From assembly GCF_003058055.1 (NCBI RefSeq), contig NZ_QBTZ01000001.1:4544001-4608000 (forward strand): a stretch of DNA of 64,000 nt, given 5' to 3'. Shown here piece after piece: positions 17,389-25,556 of the stretch. Each line of letters starts with the position of its first letter. Within the stretch, counting starts at the first letter, position 1. The notes beneath the pieces were generated by a model. It ran no database searches, was not told where the DNA came from, and saw only the letters and a list, made by a program, of their open reading frames with translations. This stretch comes from Acidovorax sp. 107 (GTDB lineage Bacteria > Pseudomonadota > Gammaproteobacteria > Burkholderiales > Burkholderiaceae_C). The translations under genes and the position numbers were made by a program.

Positions 17389-18693
17389 TCAGCGTTCGAG
17401 GCCAGCCTTGTGCTTTTGGTACTGGATGGCGCTCAGCACTGCGACACGGCGAATGGGGTCTGGAGGCAGCCACGTTGGTCGCTGGAAACCGAGTGCATCG
17501 GCCAGCTCTGTGGATTGATGGCCGCACGCCATTTCGCCCGTGAGCTTCCCAAACATGCTGCCCTTCAACATGCCTGCGCCGTTGCAGCCAATGGAGATGT
17601 AGATGCCCTCATCCAGTCGGCCAAAGTAGAGGGCGCCATTGCGCGTCAATGCCGTGACTCCGCCCCAGACATGCTCCAAATCGTGGGACGCCATGTGAGG
17701 ATAGCGATTGCGGTAGCACTCCTGGAGCATGGCGTGCACGGTCGTGAGCGACTGCTCCTTCTCATACGAGTAGGCGCTGCGCACCATGAAGCGGCCGCCA
17801 GCGGCCTTGCGCAGCGTGGTGCCCAGGCGGTTCGCCGGAATCACGCCCCACTCCTGGGTGTCACCCAGCTTGGCAAGCTCCCCCTCGTCCAGTTGAGGCG
17901 TAAAGGCTGCATATGTGTAGATGGTGAAGACGCGGTCCTTGGCGAACCCTAGCTTGCGCGCAAAGCCATTATTCGCCACGACGATCCGCGGCGTGGCGAT
18001 GTCCTTGCTGCGTGTTCTGATGCGATGAGGCTTGCCTTTTTCGATCGAGAGGACTGGCTCGTTCTCCCAAACGAAGACGTTCTCTGGCAGGTGGTCTATC
18101 AAGCCGCGAATCAACGCGGCAGGCTGCACGAAGATGTTGTTGTGTGAGTGGTACCCGTAGCGGTAGTACGAAGTACCCAACCGCTGCTCGAGCTCTGGTT
18201 GGCCCAGTTCTGTGTACTCGACTCCCCAGTCCTGGTACTGGTTCAGCGTGCTGCGCAAATTCTGCTCACCATCGGCTGTCGCGGCCGCGTGGTATTTGCC
18301 TACAGGGTTCCATCCACAGTCGATGTGGTATTGGTCAATCAGCGATTTCAGCCACTTCAAGCCAGTGTCGTAGAGCGCAATCTGCTTGCGGGCAATCTGC
18401 GCAGGGCTTCCGTGCCCGGACATGCCCGTGTTGTGCGGCAGATTGATCAGGAAACCCGAGTTCCGGCCCGCAGAGCCCTCACCGGCCGCTGTTGCATCAA
18501 CCAGCAGAATGCGGGAGCCCGGCTCCAGCTCGGCAATTCGCCGAGCGGCTGCCGCCCCGGTGACGCCGGCGCCGATGACCACGGTATCGAAGTGCGTTTC
18601 CTTGGGTGCTGAGTCCCTTGGAGCCCTGTTTGGAAGCAAAGCATTCCACCCCGAGCCAGCTTGGTAGCTCGGAAAAGTCTGTGAACGGGTCAT
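17389..18693 (-). CDS. FAD-dependent amine/amino acid oxidoreductase (DAO family)
   Basis: A 434-residue flavoprotein. The Rossmann dinucleotide motif VVIGAGVTGAAAARRIAE (about residues 38-55) is followed by RILLVDA and AGRNSGFLI. The C terminus has the DAO-type IGCNGAGMLKGSMFGK for FAD. Family members oxidise secondary amines or amino acids (glycine, sarcosine, gamma-glutamylputrescine) to imines. The region around HNTGMSGHG resembles no single characterised enzyme, so the substrate is open. No export signal is seen. It sits between the transporter ATPase (23 bp) and RidA (36 bp) in one operon. Confidence 0.85.
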   Translation of the reverse strand: MTRSQTFPSYQAGSGWNALLPNRAPRDSAPKETHFDTVVIGAGVTGAAAARRIAELEPGSRILLVDATAAGEGSAGRNSGFLINLPHNTGMSGHGSPAQIARKQIALYDTGLKWLKSLIDQYHIDCGWNPVGKYHAAATADGEQNLRSTLNQYQDWGVEYTELGQPELEQRLGTSYYRYGYHSHNNIFVQPAALIRGLIDHLPENVFVWENEPVLSIEKGKPHRIRTRSKDIATPRIVVANNGFARKLGFAKDRVFTIYTYAAFTPQLDEGELAKLGDTQEWGVIPANRLGTTLRKAAGGRFMVRSAYSYEKEQSLTTVHAMLQECYRNRYPHMASHDLEHVWGGVTALTRNGALYFGRLDEGIYISIGCNGAGMLKGSMFGKLTGEMACGHQSTELADALGFQRPTWLPPDPIRRVAVLSAIQYQKHKAGLER

Positions 18694-18716
18694 GGACTGT
18701 TCTTTCTTTATGGCCT

Positions 18717-19508
18717 TCAGTGGCTGGTCGCTTTGAGGCTGCGCATCACCTCGGACTGCACCGTGTCCCAGATCTGGGACTTGAGTTCGTTGTAGCGCGG
18801 CGAGAGCTGAACCTCCGCGTTTCTCGGCATCGGCAGGTCGTTCACCATGTCGGTCACCACCCGGCCAGGCCGTGCGCTCATGATGAGCATGCGCGTCGAG
18901 AGGAGCAGCGCCTCGTCGATGGAGTGCGTGATGAAGATGATGGTCTTCTTGCTCTTCTCGTAGATTTGGAGCAGCTCGTCCTGGAGTACCTGGCGTGTCA
19001 TGGCGTCCAGCGCGGCAAACGGCTCGTCCAGAAGAATGACGTCTGGGTCGTTGGCCAGCACCCGAGCGATGGATACGCGTTGCCGCATGCCGCCGGACAG
19101 GGCGTTCGGGTACTTGTGCTCAAAGCCCTTGAGGCCGACCATCTCGATGAAGTGCGTGGCGGTCTTGTGCCGCTCGGCCTTGGAGATGCCCTTCATCTTG
19201 AGACCGAACGCGACGTTGTCGATCACCGTCAACCAAGGGAACAGCGCGTACTGCTGGAAGACCATGCCGCAGTGCGGGTCCACCTTGTTGACCTGGCGGC
19301 CATTGACAAAGATGCGTCCACCGGTGGGGCGATCAAACCCCGTCACGAGGTTCAGCAGGGTGGATTTGCCACAGCCTGATGCGCCGAGCAGCACTACGAA
19401 TTCACCCTTGGCGATTTCCAGATCAACATGCTGAAGTGCTTGGAAGTCCCCGTAGTGCTTGGAAATTCCCTGAACGGAAATCATGGAGGAAGTGTCTGCT
19501 TGGCTCAT
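18717..19508 (-). CDS. ABC transporter ATP-binding protein (TauB/SsuB type)
   Basis: A 263-residue ATPase with Walker A GASGCGKST, Q-loop FQQYALFPW, signature LSGGMRQRVSIAR, Walker B VILLDEPFAALD and the switch FITHSIDEAL. It energises the importer formed with the next two upstream genes. The ATG at 19508 overlaps the permease stop (ATGA), so the genes are translationally coupled. This start is preferred to one three codons upstream. Confidence 0.93.
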   Translation of the reverse strand: MSQADTSSMISVQGISKHYGDFQALQHVDLEIAKGEFVVLLGASGCGKSTLLNLVTGFDRPTGGRIFVNGRQVNKVDPHCGMVFQQYALFPWLTVIDNVAFGLKMKGISKAERHKTATHFIEMVGLKGFEHKYPNALSGGMRQRVSIARVLANDPDVILLDEPFAALDAMTRQVLQDELLQIYEKSKKTIIFITHSIDEALLLSTRMLIMSARPGRVVTDMVNDLPMPRNAEVQLSPRYNELKSQIWDTVQSEVMRSLKATSH

Positions 19509-20272
19509 CGTTGCCACCTCAATACCCGGTTTTCAAGGACGCGAAATACAAAGTCGGTGACCAGAACAGTGATGCTGATGAGCAGCATGCCGAGCACCAC
19601 AACTTCGGTCTGGAAGAACTCTTTGCCGTTCATGATGAGGAAGCCAAGGCCCTCGCGCGCTGCAACCAGTTCAGCGGAAATCACGCAGGTCCAGGCCAAG
19701 CCAAGGATGACCTTCATGCCGCTCAGGATCTGCGGGAGACTCCCTGGAAGAATCACTTCTTTCATCACCTGCCAGCGGTTGGCCCCCAGGTTTTGGGCTG
19801 CGCGAATCAACAATGGGTCGACGTTGCGGGTCGCCTCGATCACATAGACGAGCGCGGGGGCGAATGTGCCCATGAACACGATGCTGTACTTCTGCGTCTC
19901 GGTGATGCCAAACCAGAGCAACGAGAGGGGGATCCAGCTCATGGATGGCAGCGGCCGCAGGAAGGACAGGATGGGGTCGAAGGCTGCCCTGGCATAGGTT
20001 GAAGTGCCCAGGATGATGCCCAACGGTATGGCCACGGCGGTCGCCGCCAGGAAGCCAATCATGACGCGACGGCCGGAAGCGAGCACGTTGCCAATCAGTG
20101 TGCCTTCGCCAACCATCCCCATGGCTTTGGCGAAGACGGCACTGGGAGGAGGCAGGAAGATGGGGTCGATCCATCCAGCCCTGCAAATCAGCTCCCATAC
20201 CGCGAGGAACACGATGATGGAGGCAGCGCTTGTGCTGAGCAATGCGCTGCGCGAAGGTTGTTTAGAAATCAC
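19505..20272 (-). CDS. ABC transporter permease (TauC/SsuC type)
   Basis: A 255-residue inner-membrane permease with six hydrophobic segments. The cytoplasmic coupling loop EATRNVDPLLIRAAQNLGAN corresponds to the EAA motif of binding-protein-dependent permeases. FLRPLPSMSWIPLSLLWFG is typical of the nitrate/taurine/sulfonate subgroup. It is coupled to the ATPase downstream and lies 14 bp after the binding-protein gene. Confidence 0.92.
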   Translation of the reverse strand: MISKQPSRSALLSTSAASIIVFLAVWELICRAGWIDPIFLPPPSAVFAKAMGMVGEGTLIGNVLASGRRVMIGFLAATAVAIPLGIILGTSTYARAAFDPILSFLRPLPSMSWIPLSLLWFGITETQKYSIVFMGTFAPALVYVIEATRNVDPLLIRAAQNLGANRWQVMKEVILPGSLPQILSGMKVILGLAWTCVISAELVAAREGLGFLIMNGKEFFQTEVVVLGMLLISITVLVTDFVFRVLENRVLRWQR

Positions 20273-20286
20273 GCGGATGCTCCTGC

Positions 20287-21273
20287 TCAGACAAAAGACG
20301 TGTCAATCCACTCTTTGACGGTGGGCGCCTTGTCAATCTGCTTGTGCGAGACCAGCAGCTCGGCGAGCTTTTGCAGGCCTTCGATGTAAGGCCCCTTGAG
20401 CAGTTCGGCCTGCTGGGCTTGGCTATACCAGTCGGCGCCCTTCACGGCGGCGAGCTGGTCTTCGGTGGACAGGTTGGTGAGCTTGGACAGCGGGCCCGCC
20501 GCCTGCTCTGGCTTGTCACGCAGAAGGGCGGTTGCCTTGAAATAGGCCGAAAGGTAGGCCTTCACGGCTTCTGGGTTCTTCTCCGCAAAGGCACGGCGCA
20601 CCACCAGAACATCGGGGCCAGGCGTGACCTTGTTGCTTTGGTACAGGCTGAATTGGGTGTCGTCAGCCAGCACCGTCACACCAGGTTGCTTGCGGATAGC
20701 GTCGAACTGGGGCGTCCACGCGCCTGCCGCATCGATTTGCCCAGCTTGCATGGCGGCAGGCAGTTCTGGGGCTGGGACGTTCAGGACCGTGACTTCATCT
20801 GGCTTCAGTCCAGCCTTGGCGATGAGATCCAACACCAGCAGGTGGGCGCTCGACGCGAAGGTCACGCCGACCTTCTTGCCCTTCAGTTCCTGGATGCTTT
20901 TGACACCGCCCCGGACCATCAGGCCTTCGACCCGTCCGAAGTTCTCGGGAATGGCAATCACGGAGAACTGCTTGGCTCCCCGCGCCATCAATGCCAGCGC
21001 CGAGACGATGCCCGTGCAGGCGATGTCCACGCCGCCGGACATCACCGCGCTCATGCGGGACGAGGATGTGCCGAAGGATTGCCAGTCTTGCTCAATGCCT
21101 GCTTCCTTGAGGAAACCCTCCGTCATCGCCAGGTAGGCGGGGTAGTGCCCAAGCCAGGCGGAGCCGCCGTACTTGACCTGCGTAGCCGCAAGCGCGGTCA
21201 GCGGCATGCCCGCGACAGCAACGGCCGAACCGGCGGCCACGGTGTGCAAAAAAACTCGACGGCTGAAAGCCAT
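20287..21273 (-). CDS. ABC transporter substrate-binding protein (NitT/TauT family)
   Basis: A 328-residue periplasmic protein. The N terminus MAFSRRVFLHTVAAGSAVAV is a Tat-like signal ending near ALA. The mature part has VKYGGSAWLGHYPAYLAMTEGF and GVDIACTGIVSALALMARG, which resemble SsuA/TauA/ThiY-like binders. The ligand cannot be read from sequence, and the genetic link to a flavin oxidase and RidA suggests an amine or amino acid instead of a sulfonate. AAGGAG lies 6 nt before the ATG at 21273, which decides this start. Confidence 0.88.
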   Translation of the reverse strand: MAFSRRVFLHTVAAGSAVAVAGMPLTALAATQVKYGGSAWLGHYPAYLAMTEGFLKEAGIEQDWQSFGTSSSRMSAVMSGGVDIACTGIVSALALMARGAKQFSVIAIPENFGRVEGLMVRGGVKSIQELKGKKVGVTFASSAHLLVLDLIAKAGLKPDEVTVLNVPAPELPAAMQAGQIDAAGAWTPQFDAIRKQPGVTVLADDTQFSLYQSNKVTPGPDVLVVRRAFAEKNPEAVKAYLSAYFKATALLRDKPEQAAGPLSKLTNLSTEDQLAAVKGADWYSQAQQAELLKGPYIEGLQKLAELLVSHKQIDKAPTVKEWIDTSFV

Positions 21274-21326
21274 AGTCATCTCCTTTTGTTGAAATAAATG
21301 GGGCGCAAAAACAGGGTGGGTGACCG

Positions 21327-22289
21327 TCAGCACAGCGCTATGCCGCTGCGCAGCCAAGGAATAGACGCCCTGACTTCGGGGAATATTTCCGATTCGAGGA
21401 TGCTGCGGCTGACTTGAAAGCAGTTCTCCGCCATGTCCTCGTACTCACCTTCTCTGGACAGCTGGTAGATCGTTCGACTGAGCTGGGGGCCCGGCAGGGG
21501 CAGCGTGGCGATTTGCGATTCGTACATCCGGCCTTGCAGCAGGCAGAGCGGTGTCGTGATGGTCCAGCCGAGGTCTGCGGCCACCATCGACATCACGACG
21601 TCGGAGGTGTCTATCTCCAGGAAGGGGTGTGCCGTGTGCCCACTGCGGCGCAGGTGACGCTCGATGACCGCTCCGAAGTGCGAACGTGCGCTGAACCGGA
21701 TGAGCGGTGCACGTTGAATCAGCTTGGTGAGGTCCGCGTCCTGAAATTCCTTCAGGCGAGCCCGGGGCAGCGCAATGACGAAAGGCTCCGTGAAGACCGC
21801 CCTGCGGACGATGTTGTCGACGTCTTCCAGCGAGTCAGAGGTGACGATGAGGTCCAACTGCCGGTTCAAGAGTGCCTGGGCGTGGCTGTTGGCCAACCCC
21901 GACCAGAGCAGCAGTTGGCTTGCCGACGCCGTGATCCGCTTCACGATGGCGGGGCCCGCCGTTGCTGCGAACGAATCAATCATGCCGACCCGAATGGCGG
22001 GTCGGCTGGCCAAGTCTGCGTCTCGCACGTGAACCACGAGCCGGTCCATCTCGTCCACGATGGAGCGCGCCCGGCGGCTCAACGCGATGCCCGCAGGCGT
22101 GAGTTTGAACGGCCGGCGGGTCCGGTCAAACACCTGCGTGTCCAGAATCTCCTCGATTTGGCTGAGGGATTGAGACACTGCCGACTGCGTGATGCCGAGC
22201 AGTTTCGCGGCGGATGAAAGGCTTCCGGACGAGGCAACGGCCTCGAAAACTCTCAAGGCTCGGACGTCCAAGCTAGCGGCTCGATTCAT
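21327..22289 (-). CDS. LysR-family transcriptional regulator of the ABC/oxidase unit
   Basis: A 320-residue regulator. The N-terminal winged helix-turn-helix reads FEAVASSGSLSSAAKLLGIT and QSAVSQSLSQIEEIL, followed by the linker helix and a periplasmic-binding-like effector domain from about residue 95. It is the first gene of the minus-strand unit and is co-directional with its likely targets, 53 bp upstream of the binding-protein gene. This differs from the usual divergent LysR arrangement. GGAGACAAG precedes the ATG. The effector is probably the imported compound (inference). Confidence 0.9.
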   Translation of the reverse strand: MNRAASLDVRALRVFEAVASSGSLSSAAKLLGITQSAVSQSLSQIEEILDTQVFDRTRRPFKLTPAGIALSRRARSIVDEMDRLVVHVRDADLASRPAIRVGMIDSFAATAGPAIVKRITASASQLLLWSGLANSHAQALLNRQLDLIVTSDSLEDVDNIVRRAVFTEPFVIALPRARLKEFQDADLTKLIQRAPLIRFSARSHFGAVIERHLRRSGHTAHPFLEIDTSDVVMSMVAADLGWTITTPLCLLQGRMYESQIATLPLPGPQLSRTIYQLSREGEYEDMAENCFQVSRSILESEIFPEVRASIPWLRSGIALC

Positions 22290-22743
22290 CTTGTCTCCGA
22301 TTGATTATTAGAAGCTGTTTAAATACTATTTGATCGATACGCATAAACAATTCACATTAAGTAAATCTAATAGTGATGTTCAGGCGATCTTCTGTTTGAC
22401 GCCTTTAGAGTCATCCGGTGTTCGGGTAATCCCTCGGTTTGGCAGGCGGCAACGTCTGTCGTGCGCTCGGTGTGTTGCTGGCAGCTTGGATGAGCGGCAG
22501 CGTGCGTCGTTTGCTGGATGGCGTGCCAGACATTGAGTCCCAGGCGCGTCTACCTCGGAGACCGCGTTGGTTTGGGGCCAGTGCGTTTGTGTCTCCAGAT
22601 TCAAAGGCCGCAAAGCCTCCCCCTGCGAGGTCTGGTTCAGTGGGTTGCCGTATCCCTGCAGACCCGAAGCCGCATCGGTAAACTCATCCAGCAATTGGCT
22701 GTTCAGCCACCTTCCCTAACCGCTTTCCCCCGGGAGTCCCTGC
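22290..22743. other. Intergenic region: LysR-unit promoter area plus unassigned sequence
   Basis: The first 90 bp next to the LysR gene are markedly AT-rich (GATTATTAG, GTTTAAATACTATTTG, TCTAATAG) and are the likely promoter and operator area. From about 22390 to 22690 there are short open frames on both strands but none with recognisable domains or a convincing start. A decayed gene is possible but not demonstrable. The yghU start follows at 22744. Confidence 0.45.
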
Positions 22744-23646
22744 ATGTCTGACCCTACCCCCTACACCCCCCCCGCCATCTGGCACTGGAACAAGGAAAAC
22801 GGCGGCCAGTTCGCCAGCATCAACCGGCCGATTGCCGGTGCCACGCATGACAAGGAACTGCCGGTGGGTCGCCATCCCCTGCAGCTGTATTCGCTGGGCA
22901 CGCCCAATGGCGTGAAGGTGACGGTGATGCTGGAAGAGCTGCTGGCGCTGGGCCACAGCGGGGCGGAGTACGACGCGTGGCTGATTCGCATCAACGAGGG
23001 GGCGCAGTTTGGCAGCGGGTTCGTGTCTGTGAACCCCAATTCCAAAATCCCCGCGCTGCTGGACCGCACTGACCCCGCCAACCCGGTGCGCGTGTTCGAG
23101 TCCGGCGCCATCCTGATGTATCTGGCCGAGAAGTTCGGCAGCGCGTTCTTGCCCAAGGACGGCGCGGCGCGGGCGGAGTGCCTGTCGTGGCTGTTCTGGC
23201 AGATGGGCAGTGCGCCGTTTGTGGGCGGCGGGTTTGGGCATTTTTATGCCTATGCGCCGGTCAAGATCGAGTACGCGATTGATCGCTATGCCATGGAGGC
23301 CAAGCGCCAGCTGGATGTGCTGAACCAGCGCCTGGCCGTAACCGAGTACGTGGCGGGCGATAAATACACGGTGGCCGACATCGCGATCTGGCCCTGGTAT
23401 GGCCTGCTGGTGAAAGGGCAGGCCTACAACGCGGGCGAGTTTTTGCAGGTGCACGAATACACGCATGTGGTGCGTTGGGCCGAGCAGATTGCCAAGCGCC
23501 CGGCCGTGCAGCGGGGGCGCAAGGTGAACCGTGTGCAGGGCGACCTGGCCAGCCAACTGCGCGAGCGGCACGACGCCAGCGACTTTGACACCAAGACGCA
23601 GGACAAGATCGAGGCGGCAGCAGCAGCTTCTTCACCTGCACGCTGA
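22744..23646 (+). CDS. yghU: Glutathione-dependent disulfide-bond oxidoreductase (YghU/YfcG-type glutathione transferase)
   Basis: A 300-residue Nu-class glutathione transferase homologue. It begins with the long YghU N-terminal extension (PPAIWHWNKENGGQFASINRP). The thioredoxin-like domain has LYSLGTPNGVKVTVMLEELL and the glutathione-binding VNPNSKIPALLD and VFESGAILMYLAEKF. A helical C-terminal domain follows. Nu-class enzymes bind two glutathiones and reduce disulfides or organic peroxides in the cytosol. A second transferase gene follows after 21 bp, so the two are probably co-transcribed. Confidence 0.92.
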   Translation: MSDPTPYTPPAIWHWNKENGGQFASINRPIAGATHDKELPVGRHPLQLYSLGTPNGVKVTVMLEELLALGHSGAEYDAWLIRINEGAQFGSGFVSVNPNSKIPALLDRTDPANPVRVFESGAILMYLAEKFGSAFLPKDGAARAECLSWLFWQMGSAPFVGGGFGHFYAYAPVKIEYAIDRYAMEAKRQLDVLNQRLAVTEYVAGDKYTVADIAIWPWYGLLVKGQAYNAGEFLQVHEYTHVVRWAEQIAKRPAVQRGRKVNRVQGDLASQLRERHDASDFDTKTQDKIEAAAAASSPAR

Positions 23647-23667
23647 GTGTTTTTGCAAGGCGTCACC

Positions 23668-24300
23668 ATGATCACTTTGTACGACTGCGCCACGGCGCCC
23701 AGCCCGCGCCGTGCGCGCATCCTGCTGGCAGAAAAGGGCGTGGCCCACGATACCGTGCAGGTGGACCTGCGCAATGGCGAGCAACTGGGCGAGGCGTATC
23801 GCCAGATCAACCCGCAGTGCACGGTGCCTGCGCTGCGCGCGGAAGACGGTTTGCTGTTGACCGACAACGCGGCGATCACGGCGTATGTGGAGGCGCGCTA
23901 CCCGCAGCCTGCACTGCTGGGCGAGACGCCCGCAGAAAAGGCCGAGATTGCAAGCTGGAACTGGCGCATGGAGTTCGAGGGCCTGCAGGCCATTGCCGAG
24001 GCACTGCGCAACAGCGCGCCCGCCATGGCCAACCGGGCCTTGCCCGGAGCGGTGGACTACCCGCAAATCCCGGCCCTGGCCGAGCGTGGGTTGGTGCGTG
24101 TGGGGCAGTTCTTTCAGCTGCTCAACGAACGCCTGGCGGACCGCGACTTCATTGCCGCCGAGCGCTTCAGCGTGGCCGACATCACGGCGGTAGTGGCGGT
24201 GGACTTCGCGCGGGTGGTCAAGCACAAGCCGGGCGAGCAGCACCCAAACCTGTTGCGCTGGCGTGCGGCCATGGCGCAGCGGCCGTCGATATCGCTCTAA
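23668..24300 (+). CDS. Glutathione S-transferase family protein
   Basis: A 210-residue protein with an N-terminal thioredoxin-like domain (MITLYDCATAPSPRRARILL, then INPQCTVPALR and LTDNAAITAYVE for glutathione binding). A C-terminal all-helical domain contains FSVADITAVVAVDFAR. The serine in APSPRR is at the position used by Ser-type transferases to activate glutathione. The substrate is unknown. The start is the ATG of MITLYD, 7 codons inside the longer frame. Confidence 0.88.
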   Translation: MITLYDCATAPSPRRARILLAEKGVAHDTVQVDLRNGEQLGEAYRQINPQCTVPALRAEDGLLLTDNAAITAYVEARYPQPALLGETPAEKAEIASWNWRMEFEGLQAIAEALRNSAPAMANRALPGAVDYPQIPALAERGLVRVGQFFQLLNERLADRDFIAAERFSVADITAVVAVDFARVVKHKPGEQHPNLLRWRAAMAQRPSISL

Positions 24301-24313
24301 CCATCGCGCTGCT

Positions 24314-24480
24314 CTAGTGTGCTGTCCCGCAAATAACTGCACATGAAATCGTGTCCTCACTCCCAGGGCTGCGTTGCAAATCCTCGCGATAGCTACGGCT
24401 ATCACTGCGGTTTGCGCCTTGCCCTGGGCGCGATGCCATCGATTTCATTTCGTGCAGCTATTTACGGGACAGCACACTAG
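24314..24480. repeat. 167-nt MITE-like foldback element
   Basis: The left end (24314-24342, beginning CTAGTGTGCTGTCCCG) and right end (24452-24480) are 29-bp inverted repeats with two mismatches. The inversion continues inward: ATGAAATCG pairs with CGATTTCAT, CCCAGGGC with GCCCTGGG, and GATAGC with GCTATC around a 4-nt centre. The whole element therefore forms one long hairpin bounded by CTAG on both sides. It codes for nothing evident. It sits 13 nt after the glutathione-transferase stop and 69 nt before a LysR start. Confidence 0.8.
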
Positions 24481-24549
24481 TCCCCGTTGGAGTCGCAATG
24501 GGTGGATGCAAGGATTGCGCATCGGGCCTGTTCCTTGCATTGTTCGTTG

Positions 24550-25479
24550 ATGCGCCTTCGCCACATAGAAGTCTTCAACGCCGTCATGCTCACCGGCAGC
24601 GTGAGCGCGGCGGCTCGCCTCATCAACGTCACGCAGCCTGCGGTCAGCCGCATCCTGGCACATGCTGAACTGCAGCTGGGCTTTCCGCTGTTTCACCGGC
24701 TCAAGGGCAAGTTGGTGCCCACCACCGAGGCGCAGACGTTGTACCCGCACATCGAGCGCCTGTTCACCCAGCTGGATGATGTGCAGCGCTTGGCCAACAG
24801 CCTCAAGAGCGACCGGCGCGAAGGGGAGTTGCACATCCTGAGCGTGCTGGCGCTGAGCTACGAGGTGCTTCCGCGCGCATTGCGGTTCTTCAGGCAAAAG
24901 CACCCGGATGTGCAGGTCACCATCGACGCGCTGCACTCGCCCCAGATCGTCTCGGCCCTGGTGCTGCAGGAGGCGGATGTGGGTTTTGTGTTCAGCGCCA
25001 TCGCCCACCCCGCGTTGACGCAAGAGCATCTGGCCGATGGGCGCATGGTGTGTGTGGCGCCCAAGGGCATGCTGGGTGCTGAGCTGGTGATGGCCGGGGT
25101 GGTGCATCTGGCCGACCTGGCAGACACGCCCGTAGTGCGGCTTGATGTGCGCGACCCCATCGGCACGGTGGTCAACCACGCGTGCCGCGAGGCGGGTGTG
25201 GGCCTGCAGACGGCGTTTACGGTGCAGACCTACCATGCGGCGCTGGCACTGGCACACCATGGTCACGCGGTGGCGCTGGTGGATGCCTGCACGGCGGCAT
25301 CGGCCGACCGCAGCAAGGTGGATGTGCTGGCGCTCGCGCCGCACATTGCGGTACCCATCAAGTCGCTGCGCACCGTGAACCGGCCCAGCTCACTGCTGGC
25401 CAGTGCCATGACGCAATGCATGCGCCAGGCGGTGGCTGAGACGCTGAAAGCGGTGGGCCTGCAGCCCGAGGCGGAGTAA
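24550..25479 (+). CDS. LysR-family transcriptional regulator near D-amino-acid genes
   Basis: A 309-residue regulator. The N-terminal helix-turn-helix reads FNAVMLTGSVSAAARLINVT then QPAVSRILAHAELQLG, followed by the effector domain. The HAELQLGFPLFHR segment and the beginning MRLRHIEVFNAV resemble LysR regulators of amino-acid catabolism (NocR/OccR/ArgP-like). Targets are not shown. The convergent DadA-like gene and the binding-protein/racemase pair beyond it are candidates. The start is at MRLRHIEV. Confidence 0.88.
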   Translation: MRLRHIEVFNAVMLTGSVSAAARLINVTQPAVSRILAHAELQLGFPLFHRLKGKLVPTTEAQTLYPHIERLFTQLDDVQRLANSLKSDRREGELHILSVLALSYEVLPRALRFFRQKHPDVQVTIDALHSPQIVSALVLQEADVGFVFSAIAHPALTQEHLADGRMVCVAPKGMLGAELVMAGVVHLADLADTPVVRLDVRDPIGTVVNHACREAGVGLQTAFTVQTYHAALALAHHGHAVALVDACTAASADRSKVDVLALAPHIAVPIKSLRTVNRPSSLLASAMTQCMRQAVAETLKAVGLQPEAE

Positions 25480-25556
25480 ACGGGCGACCTGCCGAGGCAG
25501 GTGGTAGTGCCTGTGTGGCTGCAGAGCGGAGGAGTATGGGTGTGCGTGCGGGTGGG

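Noticed and set aside
22380..22694. A possible 104-residue minus-strand gene upstream of yghU
   Set aside because: No recognisable domain, no ribosome-binding site and amino-acid composition typical of non-coding sequence. It could be gene debris but this cannot be shown.
24314..24480. CRISPR-like or IS remnant interpretation of the foldback element
   Set aside because: There are no direct repeats with spacers and no transposase fragment, only one long inverted structure.
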